From the NCBI GenBank assembly GCA_964574815.1, contig CAZNPL010000012.1:62001-126000 (forward strand): a DNA stretch of 64,000 nt. Reading direction: 5' to 3'. This document shows positions 9,967 to 18,817 of the stretch, piece after piece (position 1 is the stretch's first letter; every line of letters starts with the position of its first letter). The notes beneath the pieces are model-generated. The model searched no databases. It was not told the origin of the DNA and worked only from the letters and a program-made list of their open reading frames with translations. A program made the translations under genes and the position numbers. The DNA is from CAZNPL01 sp964574815 (lineage in GTDB: Bacteria; Planctomycetota; Phycisphaerae; UBA1845).

Positions 9967-10659
9967 ATGACACGGACACCGGAGAGCATCAAGAAAGGCG
10001 TCGTGGACTCGTTGTTTTGGGATAGTCGGGTCGACGCATCCGAAATCAAAGTCGCCGTTCACGGCGATTCGGTCACCCTGACGGGCTCCGTCCCGACGTT
10101 CGAGGCCCGCCGGGCAGCCGAGGAAGATACGTGGATCATTCTCGGCGTGGAACACGTTGACAACCAACTTGCCGTGCAGCTCGTCGGGGAGGGGGAACGG
10201 CTGAGCGACCGGGATGTGCTCGAGCGCGTCGAATGCGTGCTCGGATGGGACGCCGACCTTGACGTGGGCGCCATCCACGCCACCGTGGAAAAGGGCATCG
10301 TCACGCTGCACGGCAAGGTCCGCTACCTATGGGAGAAGATCCGCGTTCAGCAACGGATCGAGGGATTGGCCGGCGTCAAGGAGATCCGCAACGAACTCCA
10401 CGTCGAGCCCCCCGAGCCGGTCGCGGATGCAACCATCGCCACGCGCGTTTGCGACGCACTGACCCGCAATCTCAACGTCGACGCCGACATGATCCAGATA
10501 GAGGTGAACGGCGGAATCGTTCGGCTTCGGGGTGCTGTCCCCACGCACGCCGCTCACAAGGCAGCGCTGGAATCTGCCGGTTTCACCGACGGGGTCGTCT
10601 CCGTTGAGGACCACATTGCCGTGGATCCTGCGGTCAGGCCGACGCGAGCCGGTACGTAA
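9967..10659 (+). CDS. Triple BON-domain protein
   Basis: A 230-aa protein made of three tandem BON (OsmY/nodulation) domains at about 7-73, 81-147 and 152-221. Each has the pattern of a short helix, a strand V-x-G-x-V-x-L-x-G and a helix (for example VTLTGSVPTFEARRAAEE; VTLHGKVRYLWEKIRV; VRLRGAVPTHAAHKAA). BON domains bind phospholipids or serve as oligomeric stress/envelope modules; OsmY is a periplasmic chaperone. This copy has no signal peptide, so it is probably cytoplasmic. It starts with ATG after TAAGGAG. The DnaJ gene follows 62 bp later on the same strand, making a common stress role plausible but not proven. Confidence 0.87.
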   Translation: MTRTPESIKKGVVDSLFWDSRVDASEIKVAVHGDSVTLTGSVPTFEARRAAEEDTWIILGVEHVDNQLAVQLVGEGERLSDRDVLERVECVLGWDADLDVGAIHATVEKGIVTLHGKVRYLWEKIRVQQRIEGLAGVKEIRNELHVEPPEPVADATIATRVCDALTRNLNVDADMIQIEVNGGIVRLRGAVPTHAAHKAALESAGFTDGVVSVEDHIAVDPAVRPTRAGT

Positions 10660-10721
10660 TGTTGCGACGGCGGGCCCATTGACGGGACGGTTGCCGGCCC
10701 ACTCTGCGGAGGTTAACGTCG

Positions 10722-11786
10722 ATGCCGACCATGGCGACTGACTACTACGAAGTCCTTGGCGTCCCGAAGACCGCAACGGCGGACGAGATCAAGCGCGCCT
10801 ACCGCAAGCTCGCCATCAAATGGCACCCGGACCGCAACAAGAGCGAGGAGGCGGCCGAGCGGTTCACGCAGATCAACGAGGCCTACGAGGTTCTGTCCGA
10901 CCCGAAGAAGCGGGCGAAGTACGACAAATACGGCGAGCATTGGAAGCAGGCCGACGCCTACGAAGCGGCGGGCGTCGACCCTAATGCGGGCGTTCGGTGG
11001 GGCGCCGGTCCCGAGGGAGGGTACCGCGTCCACGTCGGCCGCGGCGGACCCGGGGCGGCGGGCGGCTTCGGCGGCTTTCATGATTTCGAGGACCTCTTCG
11101 GCGATATGTTCGGCGGCTTCGGCCACGCGGCCGCACGCCCTCAAAGGCCGCGGCGCGGGGAGGACATTGCGGGCGAGCTTTTCCTCACGTTGGGTGAAGC
11201 TTTGCGCGGTTGCCAGAAGAGCGTGCAGGTACAGGTCCCGGCCCCCTGTCCAGCCTGTGGTGGAACGGGAGCGGGGAACGCAGGGCGCGAGGTGTGTCGC
11301 AACTGCGGCGGTCAGGGCCAGGTGATCCGGCGCAAGCAGATCGATGTCAAGGTCCCGGCCGGCGTGCGGGAGGGCAGCAGGATTCGGCTGAGCGGGCAGG
11401 GAACGCCCGGTCCTGCAGGCAGCGGCGACCTCTATATTTCAGTCCGCCTCCACCCGCACCCGGTATTCCGTGTGATCGGCGACAACGTCGAACTGGACCT
11501 GCCGGTCGCTCCGTGGGAGCTGGCGCTCGGCGCCACCATCGACGTCCCGACAGTGACCGGGAAAGCCAGCGTGAAGGTGCCCACCAATTCGCCTAACGGG
11601 CGTGTCATTCGCCTGCGCGGCCTCGGCTGGCCGAAGGTGAAAGGTGCCCGAGGGCACATGCTCGTTCGGCTCGTCGCGGCCGTCCCGCCTGCCAATACGG
11701 ACGCGCAACGTGAAGCCTATCGCTCGCTCGCCGATTCATTCGGGCGTTCCGTGAGGGCCGATTGGGAGAAGCGAGCATTCGTGTGA
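10722..11786 (+). CDS. DnaJ/CbpA-type co-chaperone with reduced zinc finger
   Basis: A 354-aa Hsp40. The J domain is at residues 7-72 with the DnaK-stimulating HPD at 35-37, followed by a G/F-rich linker (GGFGGFHDFEDLFGDMFGGFG, about 114-134) and the C-terminal substrate-binding beta domains (DVKVPAGVREGSRIRLSGQG...). The zinc region has only two of the four usual C-x-x-C-G-G-x-G repeats (Cys176/179 and Cys192/195), so at most one zinc ion can be bound. It should deliver unfolded clients to DnaK. A second ATG at 10731 begins MATDYYEVLG and may be the true start. Its TGA overlaps the ATG of the diadenylate cyclase (TGATG), so the two are translationally coupled. Confidence 0.92.
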   Translation: MPTMATDYYEVLGVPKTATADEIKRAYRKLAIKWHPDRNKSEEAAERFTQINEAYEVLSDPKKRAKYDKYGEHWKQADAYEAAGVDPNAGVRWGAGPEGGYRVHVGRGGPGAAGGFGGFHDFEDLFGDMFGGFGHAAARPQRPRRGEDIAGELFLTLGEALRGCQKSVQVQVPAPCPACGGTGAGNAGREVCRNCGGQGQVIRRKQIDVKVPAGVREGSRIRLSGQGTPGPAGSGDLYISVRLHPHPVFRVIGDNVELDLPVAPWELALGATIDVPTVTGKASVKVPTNSPNGRVIRLRGLGWPKVKGARGHMLVRLVAAVPPANTDAQREAYRSLADSFGRSVRADWEKRAFV

Positions 11787-12694
11787 TGGATGTGCACGAG
11801 CGCATCACGGGAAGCGTGCTCCAGTCGGTCAAGAGCATCGCCAGTGCATCCGGGGCGAAGTCGATTTTCCTTTACGCCGATGCGCTCGCCGACGGCCAGT
11901 CGGATTTTGGCGACCAGTTCAAGGTCTTCTTTGTGACGAAGACGCCGCGAGAGGATCAGGAGCAGGGGGAGCTGGGCCGCCGCGTCATCCGCGTTCCCAA
12001 CGTCTCGCTGAGCAGGCTGGGTCAGGTCAAGATCGCGGTGCTCTTCGCCCTCTCGAGGCAGTTGATATCGCCCGACGAGGTCATTGTGTGCCTCACGGGC
12101 GCCGCCGGCACCGGCGCATTGGACACGATCGCCGTAATGCACGTGGGGAGCGAGTTCGAGATGTTTCTCGCGCCTCGATCGGAGGAGCAGATCTCGGCCG
12201 ACGTCCAGCCTGAGGTTATCGAGGCGGTCATCAACATCGCCGCCGAACTGGGCAGCGAGGGACGCGAAGGTAAAGCGATTGGGGCGCTGTTCGTCGTCGG
12301 TGACAGCGAGAACGTGCTGCCCCTCTCGAAGCAACTGATACTCAACCCTTTTCGAGGCTACCCCGAGAACGAGCGCAACGTCCTGGACGATTCTCTCGTG
12401 GAGACCGTCAAGGAACTGGCCTCGTTGGACGGCGCGTTTGTCATCCGGCGCGACGGCGTTATCGAATCGGCGGGGACCTACCTGAAGCCTTCCTCACAAT
12501 CGGAATTCGAGCTGCCCAAGGGACTCGGCGCGCGGCACCAGGCCGCCGCCGCGATCACCAACCTGACGAGAGCCGTGGCAGTCAGCGTCAGTCAGTCTAC
12601 TGGGACCGTGACGGTCTTCCGAAAAGGCCATATCGTCGCTGAGCTCGAAAAGCCGCGCAGCCAATTGCGTCTCCAGCCGACCGGGGAGCTATGA
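11786..12694 (+). CDS. Diadenylate cyclase (c-di-AMP synthase), DacZ-like
   Basis: A 302-aa protein with a DisA_N/DAC catalytic domain in its C-terminal half. The two signature motifs are visible: DGA at 215-217 (LDGAFVIRRDGVIESAGTY) and GARHQAA at 248-254, where the usual RHR is RHQ. These bind and condense two ATP to cyclic di-AMP. The N-terminal about 130 residues form an alpha/beta region (KSIFLYADALADGQ... VIVCLTGAAGTGALDTIAVM) like the pyruvate-kinase-like domain of archaeal DacZ, rather than the membrane helices of CdaA or the helical DNA-binding part of DisA. The start at 11786 shares one base with the dnaJ stop. A DHH phosphodiesterase follows at 12858, so synthesis and breakdown of c-di-AMP are probably encoded together. 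Confidence 0.82.
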   Translation: MDVHERITGSVLQSVKSIASASGAKSIFLYADALADGQSDFGDQFKVFFVTKTPREDQEQGELGRRVIRVPNVSLSRLGQVKIAVLFALSRQLISPDEVIVCLTGAAGTGALDTIAVMHVGSEFEMFLAPRSEEQISADVQPEVIEAVINIAAELGSEGREGKAIGALFVVGDSENVLPLSKQLILNPFRGYPENERNVLDDSLVETVKELASLDGAFVIRRDGVIESAGTYLKPSSQSEFELPKGLGARHQAAAAITNLTRAVAVSVSQSTGTVTVFRKGHIVAELEKPRSQLRLQPTGEL

Positions 12695-12857
12695 GGTGGA
12701 CCGGAAGCGACTTGTGACGCGGTGTAGTTCGGCCCTGGACAGTCGGTTCGCGAGCCGGAACCACAGTAATGCGATCCGGGCGTGGCTGAATGGTACGGCG
12801 GGTCCGGCGTTCGCTTGCCGTCGCAGGTCGTTCGGTACGGGAGAGGAGATATAAGCA

Positions 12858-13907
12858 ATGGCCGTGCGCCAGAGACGATCTGACCGACTGCTTGGCATTC
12901 TGGACGAATACGATGCGGTCGTTGCCCTTGCACACGACAATCCCGATCCGGATGCGGTCGCATCGTGCTGGGCCTTGATCACCCTTGTACGCGAGACGCT
13001 CGGTAAGGCGGCGCGCGGCGTGGCCGGCGGCGCCATCGTGCGCGCCGAGAATCGCCGAATGATGGAGCTGCTTAATCCACCCATGGAGTTTGTGGACCGC
13101 GTCGAGTTGGCTCCGGGCACCGCCCTCGTCATGATCGACTGCACACCGACGGCGGTCAATCACTTTCTCGGCACGGAAAACGCGCGTCCCGTTGCAGTGA
13201 TCGATCACCACAAGCCGCGCTCCGCCCCCTTTCGTGTGCGACATCGCGATATCCGCCCCAAGCTCGCCGCGACGGCCACGATCCTGGGACAGTACCTGCG
13301 CGAGCAGGGCGTGGAACCGAGCGCTGACCTGGCCACGGCGCTCGTTTACGCCATCCGCACCGACGCAGCCGGGCAGGCCGATTTCTCGCGAACCGACGAG
13401 AGCGTCGCGAGATGGCTCGGGGCATGGGTAGACCATGGCAAGTGGTCGGACATTGAAAGAGCCCCGCTTCCGCGGGAGTACTACGCGGATCTGCTTCTTG
13501 CGCTCGAGAGCGCTTTCATCTACGCGGATACGGCGCTGTGCTTTCTGCCGCAGGCCGGGAATGCCGAGATCGTCGGCGAAGTGGCCGATCTTCTCATTCG
13601 CTGCAGCGACGTGGACCGCACCCTCTGCGGAGCCGTCGTGGGCGACGATTTGCTCGTTTCGGTCCGCACCACCCGGCGCGGGGGCGATGCGTGCGACCTG
13701 GTGACCGAGACACTCGCTGGACTTGGGTACGGCGGCGGACATCAGCATCGGGCGGGCGGCAAGTTGCTGGCGAAGGCGCCCAAGGCCGGCCACGTCACGC
13801 AGGACCTGCAGGCCGAGCTGAGAAACCGGTGGCTGCGCGCCTGCGGCGTCGAGCAGCAGCGCGGCTCGCGGCTCGTGGCCGCCCGTCAGATCATCGAAAG
13901 TCTTTGA
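12858..13907 (+). CDS. DHH/DHHA1-family phosphodiesterase (probable c-di-AMP or oligonucleotide hydrolase)
   Basis: A 349-aa metal-dependent phosphoesterase of the DHH superfamily. The conserved metal ligands are visible: HDNPDPDA (Asp30, Asp32), an Asp at about 94 (VMIDCTP), the DHH triplet at 116-118 in AVIDHHKP, and the DHHA1 motif GYGGGHQHRAGG in the C-terminal part. Family members include NrnA (nanoRNase/pAp phosphatase) and GdpP/PgpH-like c-di-AMP phosphodiesterases. Its position 163 bp after the diadenylate cyclase on the same strand favours c-di-AMP or pApA turnover. The ATG at 12858 follows GGAGAGGAGA. No transmembrane segments or GGDEF-like domain are attached, unlike GdpP. Exact substrate is inference. 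Confidence 0.83.
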   Translation: MAVRQRRSDRLLGILDEYDAVVALAHDNPDPDAVASCWALITLVRETLGKAARGVAGGAIVRAENRRMMELLNPPMEFVDRVELAPGTALVMIDCTPTAVNHFLGTENARPVAVIDHHKPRSAPFRVRHRDIRPKLAATATILGQYLREQGVEPSADLATALVYAIRTDAAGQADFSRTDESVARWLGAWVDHGKWSDIERAPLPREYYADLLLALESAFIYADTALCFLPQAGNAEIVGEVADLLIRCSDVDRTLCGAVVGDDLLVSVRTTRRGGDACDLVTETLAGLGYGGGHQHRAGGKLLAKAPKAGHVTQDLQAELRNRWLRACGVEQQRGSRLVAARQIIESL

Positions 13908-14423
13908 GCCGTCTATCCTGCGACAACACGGGAAACTGATGACACATCTGTAGCGACGGCGCTTGCCCCTTCCCTTGCGGCGTTCGCGACCTGCGCCCGA
14001 GCCGCCACACCATTTTGAGCCAGCATTCGACTGGACGGGTAAACCCCGTCTTGTGCGGCGTTTGCGCGCTTCGAATCGATTAAGCCGCACTCCCCACGGC
14101 GGGCTCATCACCGCCGACACACCCGCCACGTCCCGCGTCTGACAGCCCTGCGCTCAAGAAAACTTGTACCGGTGCGCGCGCTCCTCGCCCGCTTTCCGTC
14201 CAGGAAGGTATGGGCGGTGTGCCGCACCGGCCTCCGCAGTCCGGATGCGGACACGAGAACGTCCCGGTCCCGCCGCCGGCGGCGGAGGCCACACCCTTCC
14301 GGACAAAACACGGGACAACGAACTCGGATCCATGGGTGTGCGCGCGCTTTCTCGGACAAAAGCGCGCCCCGCGCCAAGCGGCATTGGTGCGCCGGGGATC
14401 AGGCATGAAAAGGAGGATTAGTG
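13908..14423. other. Intergenic region with GCGCGC hairpin
   Basis: 516 bp with no supported gene on either strand. It contains a hairpin at 14342-14367 with 9-bp arms (GCGCGCTTT and AAAGCGCGC) and an 8-nt loop, 57 bases before the next start. It also contains the ribosome-binding site AGGAGG at 14411-14416. The hairpin could be a leader structure for the downstream gene; it lacks a T-run and is therefore not a typical terminator. Confidence 0.5.
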
Positions 14424-14900
14424 ATGAGGTATCGGTCAGGCATAAGAGGCCGTGGTGTTCTGATGGTGTTGGTGATGGTAACGGCGGTGGTGGAGCAGAG
14501 ACTCGGCAGTGGCGGTCGCCGGGATTCGGAAGTCCGGACGCCATGTGATGTGTCCCTTGCGTGTGAGGACGCCGTGTCACATCCGTCCGCGATCTGGAGC
14601 CGCTCGGACTTCGAGTTCACGTTGGTGGGCGCGGAACGGGACAGCGAGGGCGGCGCGAAGCCCACGCACGTTGCCGCGGGGATCGTGCCGGGGATCGATT
14701 ACAGCCCCGTGCCTTCGGTGGGCGCTGACGGGATGGACGACGACCCCCCAGGCGAAATGTGCTGTTGCGGTCCGGACAAAATCTGTCGCAAAAAACCCGA
14801 CTGCGACGGGATGACGCGCATTCCGTGCCCCTGCGGTCCCGAAGCGTGCGAAGGAGGGCCGGTCGCCCCGAGCTCCGAATTATTCGCCTACGTCAAATGA
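14424..14900 (+). CDS. Small exported Cys-rich protein, unknown function
   Basis: A 158-aa protein I do not recognise. The start ATG at 14424 has a strong AGGAGG 7 bases upstream (a GTG one codon earlier is less likely). The N-terminus RGVLMVLVMVTAVVE is a plausible signal anchor. The C-terminal third is Cys/Pro-rich (EMCCCGPDKICRKKPDC, then IPCPCGPEAC), a pattern that suggests disulphide bonding or metal binding outside the cytoplasm. Its last 21 bp overlap the end of the convergent kinase gene. The ribosome-binding site and the spacing of the Cys residues are the main reasons for calling it a gene. Function unknown. Confidence 0.5.
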   Translation: MRYRSGIRGRGVLMVLVMVTAVVEQRLGSGGRRDSEVRTPCDVSLACEDAVSHPSAIWSRSDFEFTLVGAERDSEGGAKPTHVAAGIVPGIDYSPVPSVGADGMDDDPPGEMCCCGPDKICRKKPDCDGMTRIPCPCGPEACEGGPVAPSSELFAYVK

Positions 14901-17540
14901 GAAATAGGTGAATCGCTTACGATCTGGCTTTTGAATATGGACGGGCTTGAAACGCCGATTCGCGAGCCAGCGGTCTTCCGGAAGCGGTTCCTCAAAGACA
15001 ACCGATCGCAGACGGGGCATGTCTTTCCAGACATCGTAGGCGAACTCCCGCCCCGTTACCGAATCAGTCAGATCGGCGCTAAAGGCCGCCGGCACCGCAT
15101 CGCGCAAGGACTTTGGCCACTGGCCTTCGCGCTCGCGGTAGGCGGTTGCGAAGGCCAGCAATCTTACGACTCGTCGGACCGTCTTATTGAATAGCGTCGC
15201 ACGGTGACCGTTTCCCGCGTAGCTAAGGTTGTAGAAGATCGGATTTCGCGCTCGCGCGTCAGTGAGCGCGTACTCGAATGATTCGATAGCTTCGCAGAGT
15301 TCCAGGTACGTCAGTGAATCCCAACGCTCCTGCATGTCGTAAAACCGTTCTACGTCTCTGCGAATTCCTGCGAGGCTCAAGGCTGCGACGGCGTCGCGAT
15401 AGTCATCCGTGGTGACCTTCCACTCGGTAAGGGAGCCGCCGGTCAAGGCATCAAAACGGTCCAAGTCAACGAATCTGTTGCCGCTCTCAAGATCGGTTGC
15501 TGCTGCGTCATCGGCGACCTGAGTAACGTCCAGGAGCTCCCTGAGAAAACACGGGGAAGCATTGCTGTGTGCGGGGTCCGTAAGCGCCCATTCGTACAAG
15601 GGCCTCGTCCCCGCGCTTTGTTGTATCATCTTACGATAGGCATCCATGATGACCACATAGGCCCCTCGGCGATAGTAGCTGCCAAACGACCGGTGCGGGC
15701 TGAAGAGTGCGCCGCCCAGGTCCACTGCGAGCCGTCGCATCGCGAGTAGATCTTTCACGCCAGCGGGCAAATTGCCCGTATCGAAATGCCATCGGGCACG
15801 AGCTAGGTATGCGTCGCATAGCCGACTTGCCCCACTAAGGTGCGGCGATGTGGCCGCTCGAGTGTAGCTTCGGCTTTCATCAGGAGCATCGGCGAAAAAG
15901 AACGATGACGTCTCCAGTCTTTTCGACATTTCCTCAAGCCGCGGCGCCGCAACGCAAAACCAGCGTTCTGCCAGCTCTCGTTCCGGATGGGCGGAATCCT
16001 CTGCTATCTCGAGGATATTAACAGGCATGTCTGCCGTCAGGGCGTCGAACTGTTCGTCCGGCTCGAGCCGCGGGCCGTCATAGCGCTTAGCGTATTCCTC
16101 GCGATATTCCGCCGGCAGCGCCGCAGCGTCCGCCTGGTGGCGCGTCGTTGATTCTATGACCTGGAATCTACGCAACAGAGACAGTGTGCTGATCCGAGCC
16201 ATGTCTGCGCGTAGCGCCCCGGTGGCTTCGGCTTCGCGGGCTTTGAGCGTCAGTTGAGCGGCGACGCCGATGACGGCACCGATTGTGAGCAGGATTGCCG
16301 CCGCCGCCGAGAAGCCGACACGATGCTTGTACGCCGTCTTGCGGAAGACGTAGAACCGATTCGATCCTCTTGCCTGGACGGCCTCGCCCGACAGATATCG
16401 TCGAAGGTCGCTCGCCAGCGCGTCCGCCGACTGGTATCGCCGGGTCTTGTCCTTCTCCAATGTCTTGAGGACGACGGCCTCCAGATCGGGGCTGATGTCA
16501 CCGGGCTGGAATCGCGACTCCAAACGCTCGTCACGCAGCGTCTTGCGAACGGGTCGAGGCACGAATCCGGTGATGTTGGCGCGTACTTCGTCGGCGGTCC
16601 CGTCGACGGGATAGGGATAGGCGTCGGTCAAAAGCCGGTAGAGCAAGACGCCCAGCGAGTAAATGTCGGTACGGACGTCAATTGCCTGTTCGGAGCCGGT
16701 GGCCTGCTCGGGACTCAGATAGGGAAGCGTTCCGAGCACCTGCCCGGTCATCGACACCGATGGAGCGTTGTCCCCGAGCGTGAAACCGGTGAGTGTCTTG
16801 GCCAAGCCAAAATCGAGCACGTGCGGCTGGCCGTCCGCATCCACCAGCACGTTGGACGGTTTGATGTCACGGTGGATCACACCGCGCTGGTGAGCGTGCC
16901 CGACGGCGTCGCAGACCTTGATCATGAGTTGCACGAGCGTTTTAACCGAAAGGTTGTAGACCAGCGCGTAATCGTCGATCGGCAGACCCTCGATGAACTC
17001 CATGGCAAAGAAGTGCATGCCGCCGACTTCGCCGCTGTCGTAAAGCGTTACGATGTGAGGATGCTCCAGCCGCGAGATGAGCTCGACTTCTCGCGCGAAC
17101 CTGCGACGTTGCTGCGCCGAGGCGAAGGGGCCGTAGAGCAGAACCTTGATCGCCACCATCCGTTTGGTGGTTGTCTGCACCGCGCGAAACACCATGCCCT
17201 GACCGCCGCTGTGAATCGACTCCAACAGCTCATAGCCGGGCAGCTTGCTCTGAAGGATCCCTTGACACAGTTCAGAGGAGCCGATTTCCAATTCCTGGTC
17301 CGATGATGATTTGATTTGCTGAGCACCCTGGGCGGCCGCCTCGATCCCTCGGAGAACGCGCAGCCTTTCGCCGAGTTCGGGCATCAACTCGGAGTGCTGC
17401 TGTTCGACGGCCGCGTCATCAATGGCGGCCCCGGCATTGCGCTGCCGTATGACTTCCTGAAGGATTTCGTCGATCGCCACCGATTTGTCGTCGCTGGTGG
17501 CGGTTGGCACAGATCGACGGTCGGCAGGGCCCCGCGTCAT
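14880..17540 (-). CDS. Membrane-anchored Ser/Thr protein kinase
   Basis: An 886-aa eukaryotic-like (Hanks-type) kinase. The kinase domain spans about residues 103-385, with the glycine-rich loop SGGQGMVF, Lys132 in VAIKVL, the catalytic loop HRDIKPSN (223-230), DFG at 243-245 and the activation-segment LSPEQATG (in place of APE). One transmembrane helix lies at about 408-430, followed by a about 450-residue C-terminal region without recognised domains, likely extracytoplasmic. It starts 21 bp after the ECF sigma gene with GGAG upstream, so both are one operon. Sigma/kinase pairs of this type are typical of planctomycetes, where the kinase is thought to control the sigma factor by phosphorylation. 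Confidence 0.92.
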   Translation of the reverse strand: MTRGPADRRSVPTATSDDKSVAIDEILQEVIRQRNAGAAIDDAAVEQQHSELMPELGERLRVLRGIEAAAQGAQQIKSSSDQELEIGSSELCQGILQSKLPGYELLESIHSGGQGMVFRAVQTTTKRMVAIKVLLYGPFASAQQRRRFAREVELISRLEHPHIVTLYDSGEVGGMHFFAMEFIEGLPIDDYALVYNLSVKTLVQLMIKVCDAVGHAHQRGVIHRDIKPSNVLVDADGQPHVLDFGLAKTLTGFTLGDNAPSVSMTGQVLGTLPYLSPEQATGSEQAIDVRTDIYSLGVLLYRLLTDAYPYPVDGTADEVRANITGFVPRPVRKTLRDERLESRFQPGDISPDLEAVVLKTLEKDKTRRYQSADALASDLRRYLSGEAVQARGSNRFYVFRKTAYKHRVGFSAAAAILLTIGAVIGVAAQLTLKAREAEATGALRADMARISTLSLLRRFQVIESTTRHQADAAALPAEYREEYAKRYDGPRLEPDEQFDALTADMPVNILEIAEDSAHPERELAERWFCVAAPRLEEMSKRLETSSFFFADAPDESRSYTRAATSPHLSGASRLCDAYLARARWHFDTGNLPAGVKDLLAMRRLAVDLGGALFSPHRSFGSYYRRGAYVVIMDAYRKMIQQSAGTRPLYEWALTDPAHSNASPCFLRELLDVTQVADDAAATDLESGNRFVDLDRFDALTGGSLTEWKVTTDDYRDAVAALSLAGIRRDVERFYDMQERWDSLTYLELCEAIESFEYALTDARARNPIFYNLSYAGNGHRATLFNKTVRRVVRLLAFATAYREREGQWPKSLRDAVPAAFSADLTDSVTGREFAYDVWKDMPRLRSVVFEEPLPEDRWLANRRFKPVHIQKPDRKRFTYFSFDVGE

Positions 17541-17561
17541 TTCGGATCTCCGTGTGCGACC

Positions 17562-18176
17562 TTATTCGTACTTGGTAGTCCGGGCGTCACTGAAGAACTG
17601 TCGGGCGTGGCCCATGCGATGGCGCATCTCCAGCAGACCGCGGAAAACGAGACCCCGAACGGCGCCGGCGGTCGTGTCCATCTGTTCAGCCACGTCTTCC
17701 ACGGAAAGCCCTTTCAAATACCGTAACGAGATCGCCTCCCGTTTCCGCTCGGGCAGGCTCCCGAGGGCGATCTGAACGGCGTCGGAGGCCTCCCTGGCCG
17801 AGGCGTCTCCGCTGGGCGTGGGTGTCGGGGCGCCAACGATGGAAACAAGCTCGGCCAGTGAGGATCGATTGGCCGGCTTTCGGACCCGCTCGTGTCGTCC
17901 TCCCCGCTTGACGGCTTTAGCCGTTCGGATCGCGTCCAGTACCTTCCGGTCGGCGATGGTGTTGAGCCAGGCGTTCACGCGTTGCAAATCGTTGCTGCGA
18001 AGGGTGGCTCTTCCCTTGAAAGCCGCACTCCATACCTCTTGAAGGACATCATCGGCCGAGATCACGTCGGCGAGCGCCGCCGGGATCAGTGAGCAGATGT
18101 GTTCACGCAGATGCGAAGCCTGCCGGAGCAGGATACATTGAAGATCGTCAATTTCGATCGGCTGCGCTGCGCACAT
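17562..18176 (-). CDS. ECF-type RNA polymerase sigma factor linked to Ser/Thr kinase
   Basis: A 204-aa sigma-70 family protein with region 2 (ISADDVLQEVWSAAF..., about 38-105) and region 4 (LPERKREAISLRYLKGLSVEDVAEQMDTTAGAVRGLVFRG, cut here only by wording, about 140-190) joined by a variable linker. There is no zinc-finger anti-sigma gene nearby; instead the kinase gene follows after 21 bp. This fits planctomycete ECF groups whose activity depends on a co-encoded Ser/Thr kinase. The ATG at 18176 is preceded by GGAAGTG. It should direct RNA polymerase to a dedicated set of promoters in response to a signal sensed by the kinase. No autoregulatory promoter was identified. Confidence 0.9.
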   Translation of the reverse strand: MCAAQPIEIDDLQCILLRQASHLREHICSLIPAALADVISADDVLQEVWSAAFKGRATLRSNDLQRVNAWLNTIADRKVLDAIRTAKAVKRGGRHERVRKPANRSSLAELVSIVGAPTPTPSGDASAREASDAVQIALGSLPERKREAISLRYLKGLSVEDVAEQMDTTAGAVRGLVFRGLLEMRHRMGHARQFFSDARTTKYE

Positions 18177-18598
18177 GATTCACTTCCAGGTGCCGCCGAG
18201 AGGGCGGCTGCGCGGCTTGCTCTCAGGCCGTCACGGGGTGTGGCCGTTGCGAGTGGCCCGCATCCTGCTTTTGACCTGGCGCGATGGGGTTGCCGGGGCG
18301 GTCAGACACTCTCCGGACTACGGGACGCGGCCCCGACGAGGCAGGGAACCGCTTCGTGGCTCGCATTGGCAACCCGGGCGCACAAGCATGCTGCCCTTCC
18401 TCGCTCATGGTACCGAATTCCAGTTGCCGGTTGAAGGGGTTCCCATCCGAGGGGCGTGTTCCCGGCGGCCTGCCGGCTTGGGCCGATCGTGGGTCCGGGC
18501 GGTGCTCAGGCGGCGGTCCGCGATTTTCCGCTCTTTTTTTGCCGTTCGGTGGAGATTTCGCGCGCGCCGAAGGTGTCCTTTCCGTCCTTAAAGCCAGG

Positions 18599-18755
18599 GC
18601 GACGGCCCGAGGCGGGTTGTCGCGACCGAAGCGAGGGCCTCGAAGCGGTTGTCGAGGCTGTGCGACGGCCTGGACCCGGCTGTCGCGATTGAAAGTCTTG
18701 CAGTACGGGGGCGGCCATACAACCTCCCAGCAACCCGGGGGCCGTCCCCGCTTTT
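18599..18755 (+). ncRNA. Three tandem hairpins plus terminator-like hairpin, candidate small RNA
   Basis: Three consecutive inverted repeats occur at 18599-18623 (arms GCGACGGCCCG and CGGGTTGTCGC), 18637-18658 (GCCTCGA/TCGAGGC) and 18662-18686 (GCGACGGCC/GGCTGTCGC). Hairpins 1 and 3 pair fully only if G-U pairs are allowed on the + strand, so a + strand transcript would fold better than the reverse. A fourth hairpin at 18736-18750 (CGGGG/CCCCG) is followed by CTTTT, resembling a weak intrinsic terminator. The region lies in the 641-bp gap between the sigma gene and the VanZ/LamG gene, which holds no coding frame I can support. RNA function is inference. Confidence 0.35.
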
Positions 18756-18817
18756 GTGCGCTGTAGCCGAGCACGGGGGTGGGGTGTCGGCTCGTCGATT
18801 GCGTCAGATCGTCGGCC

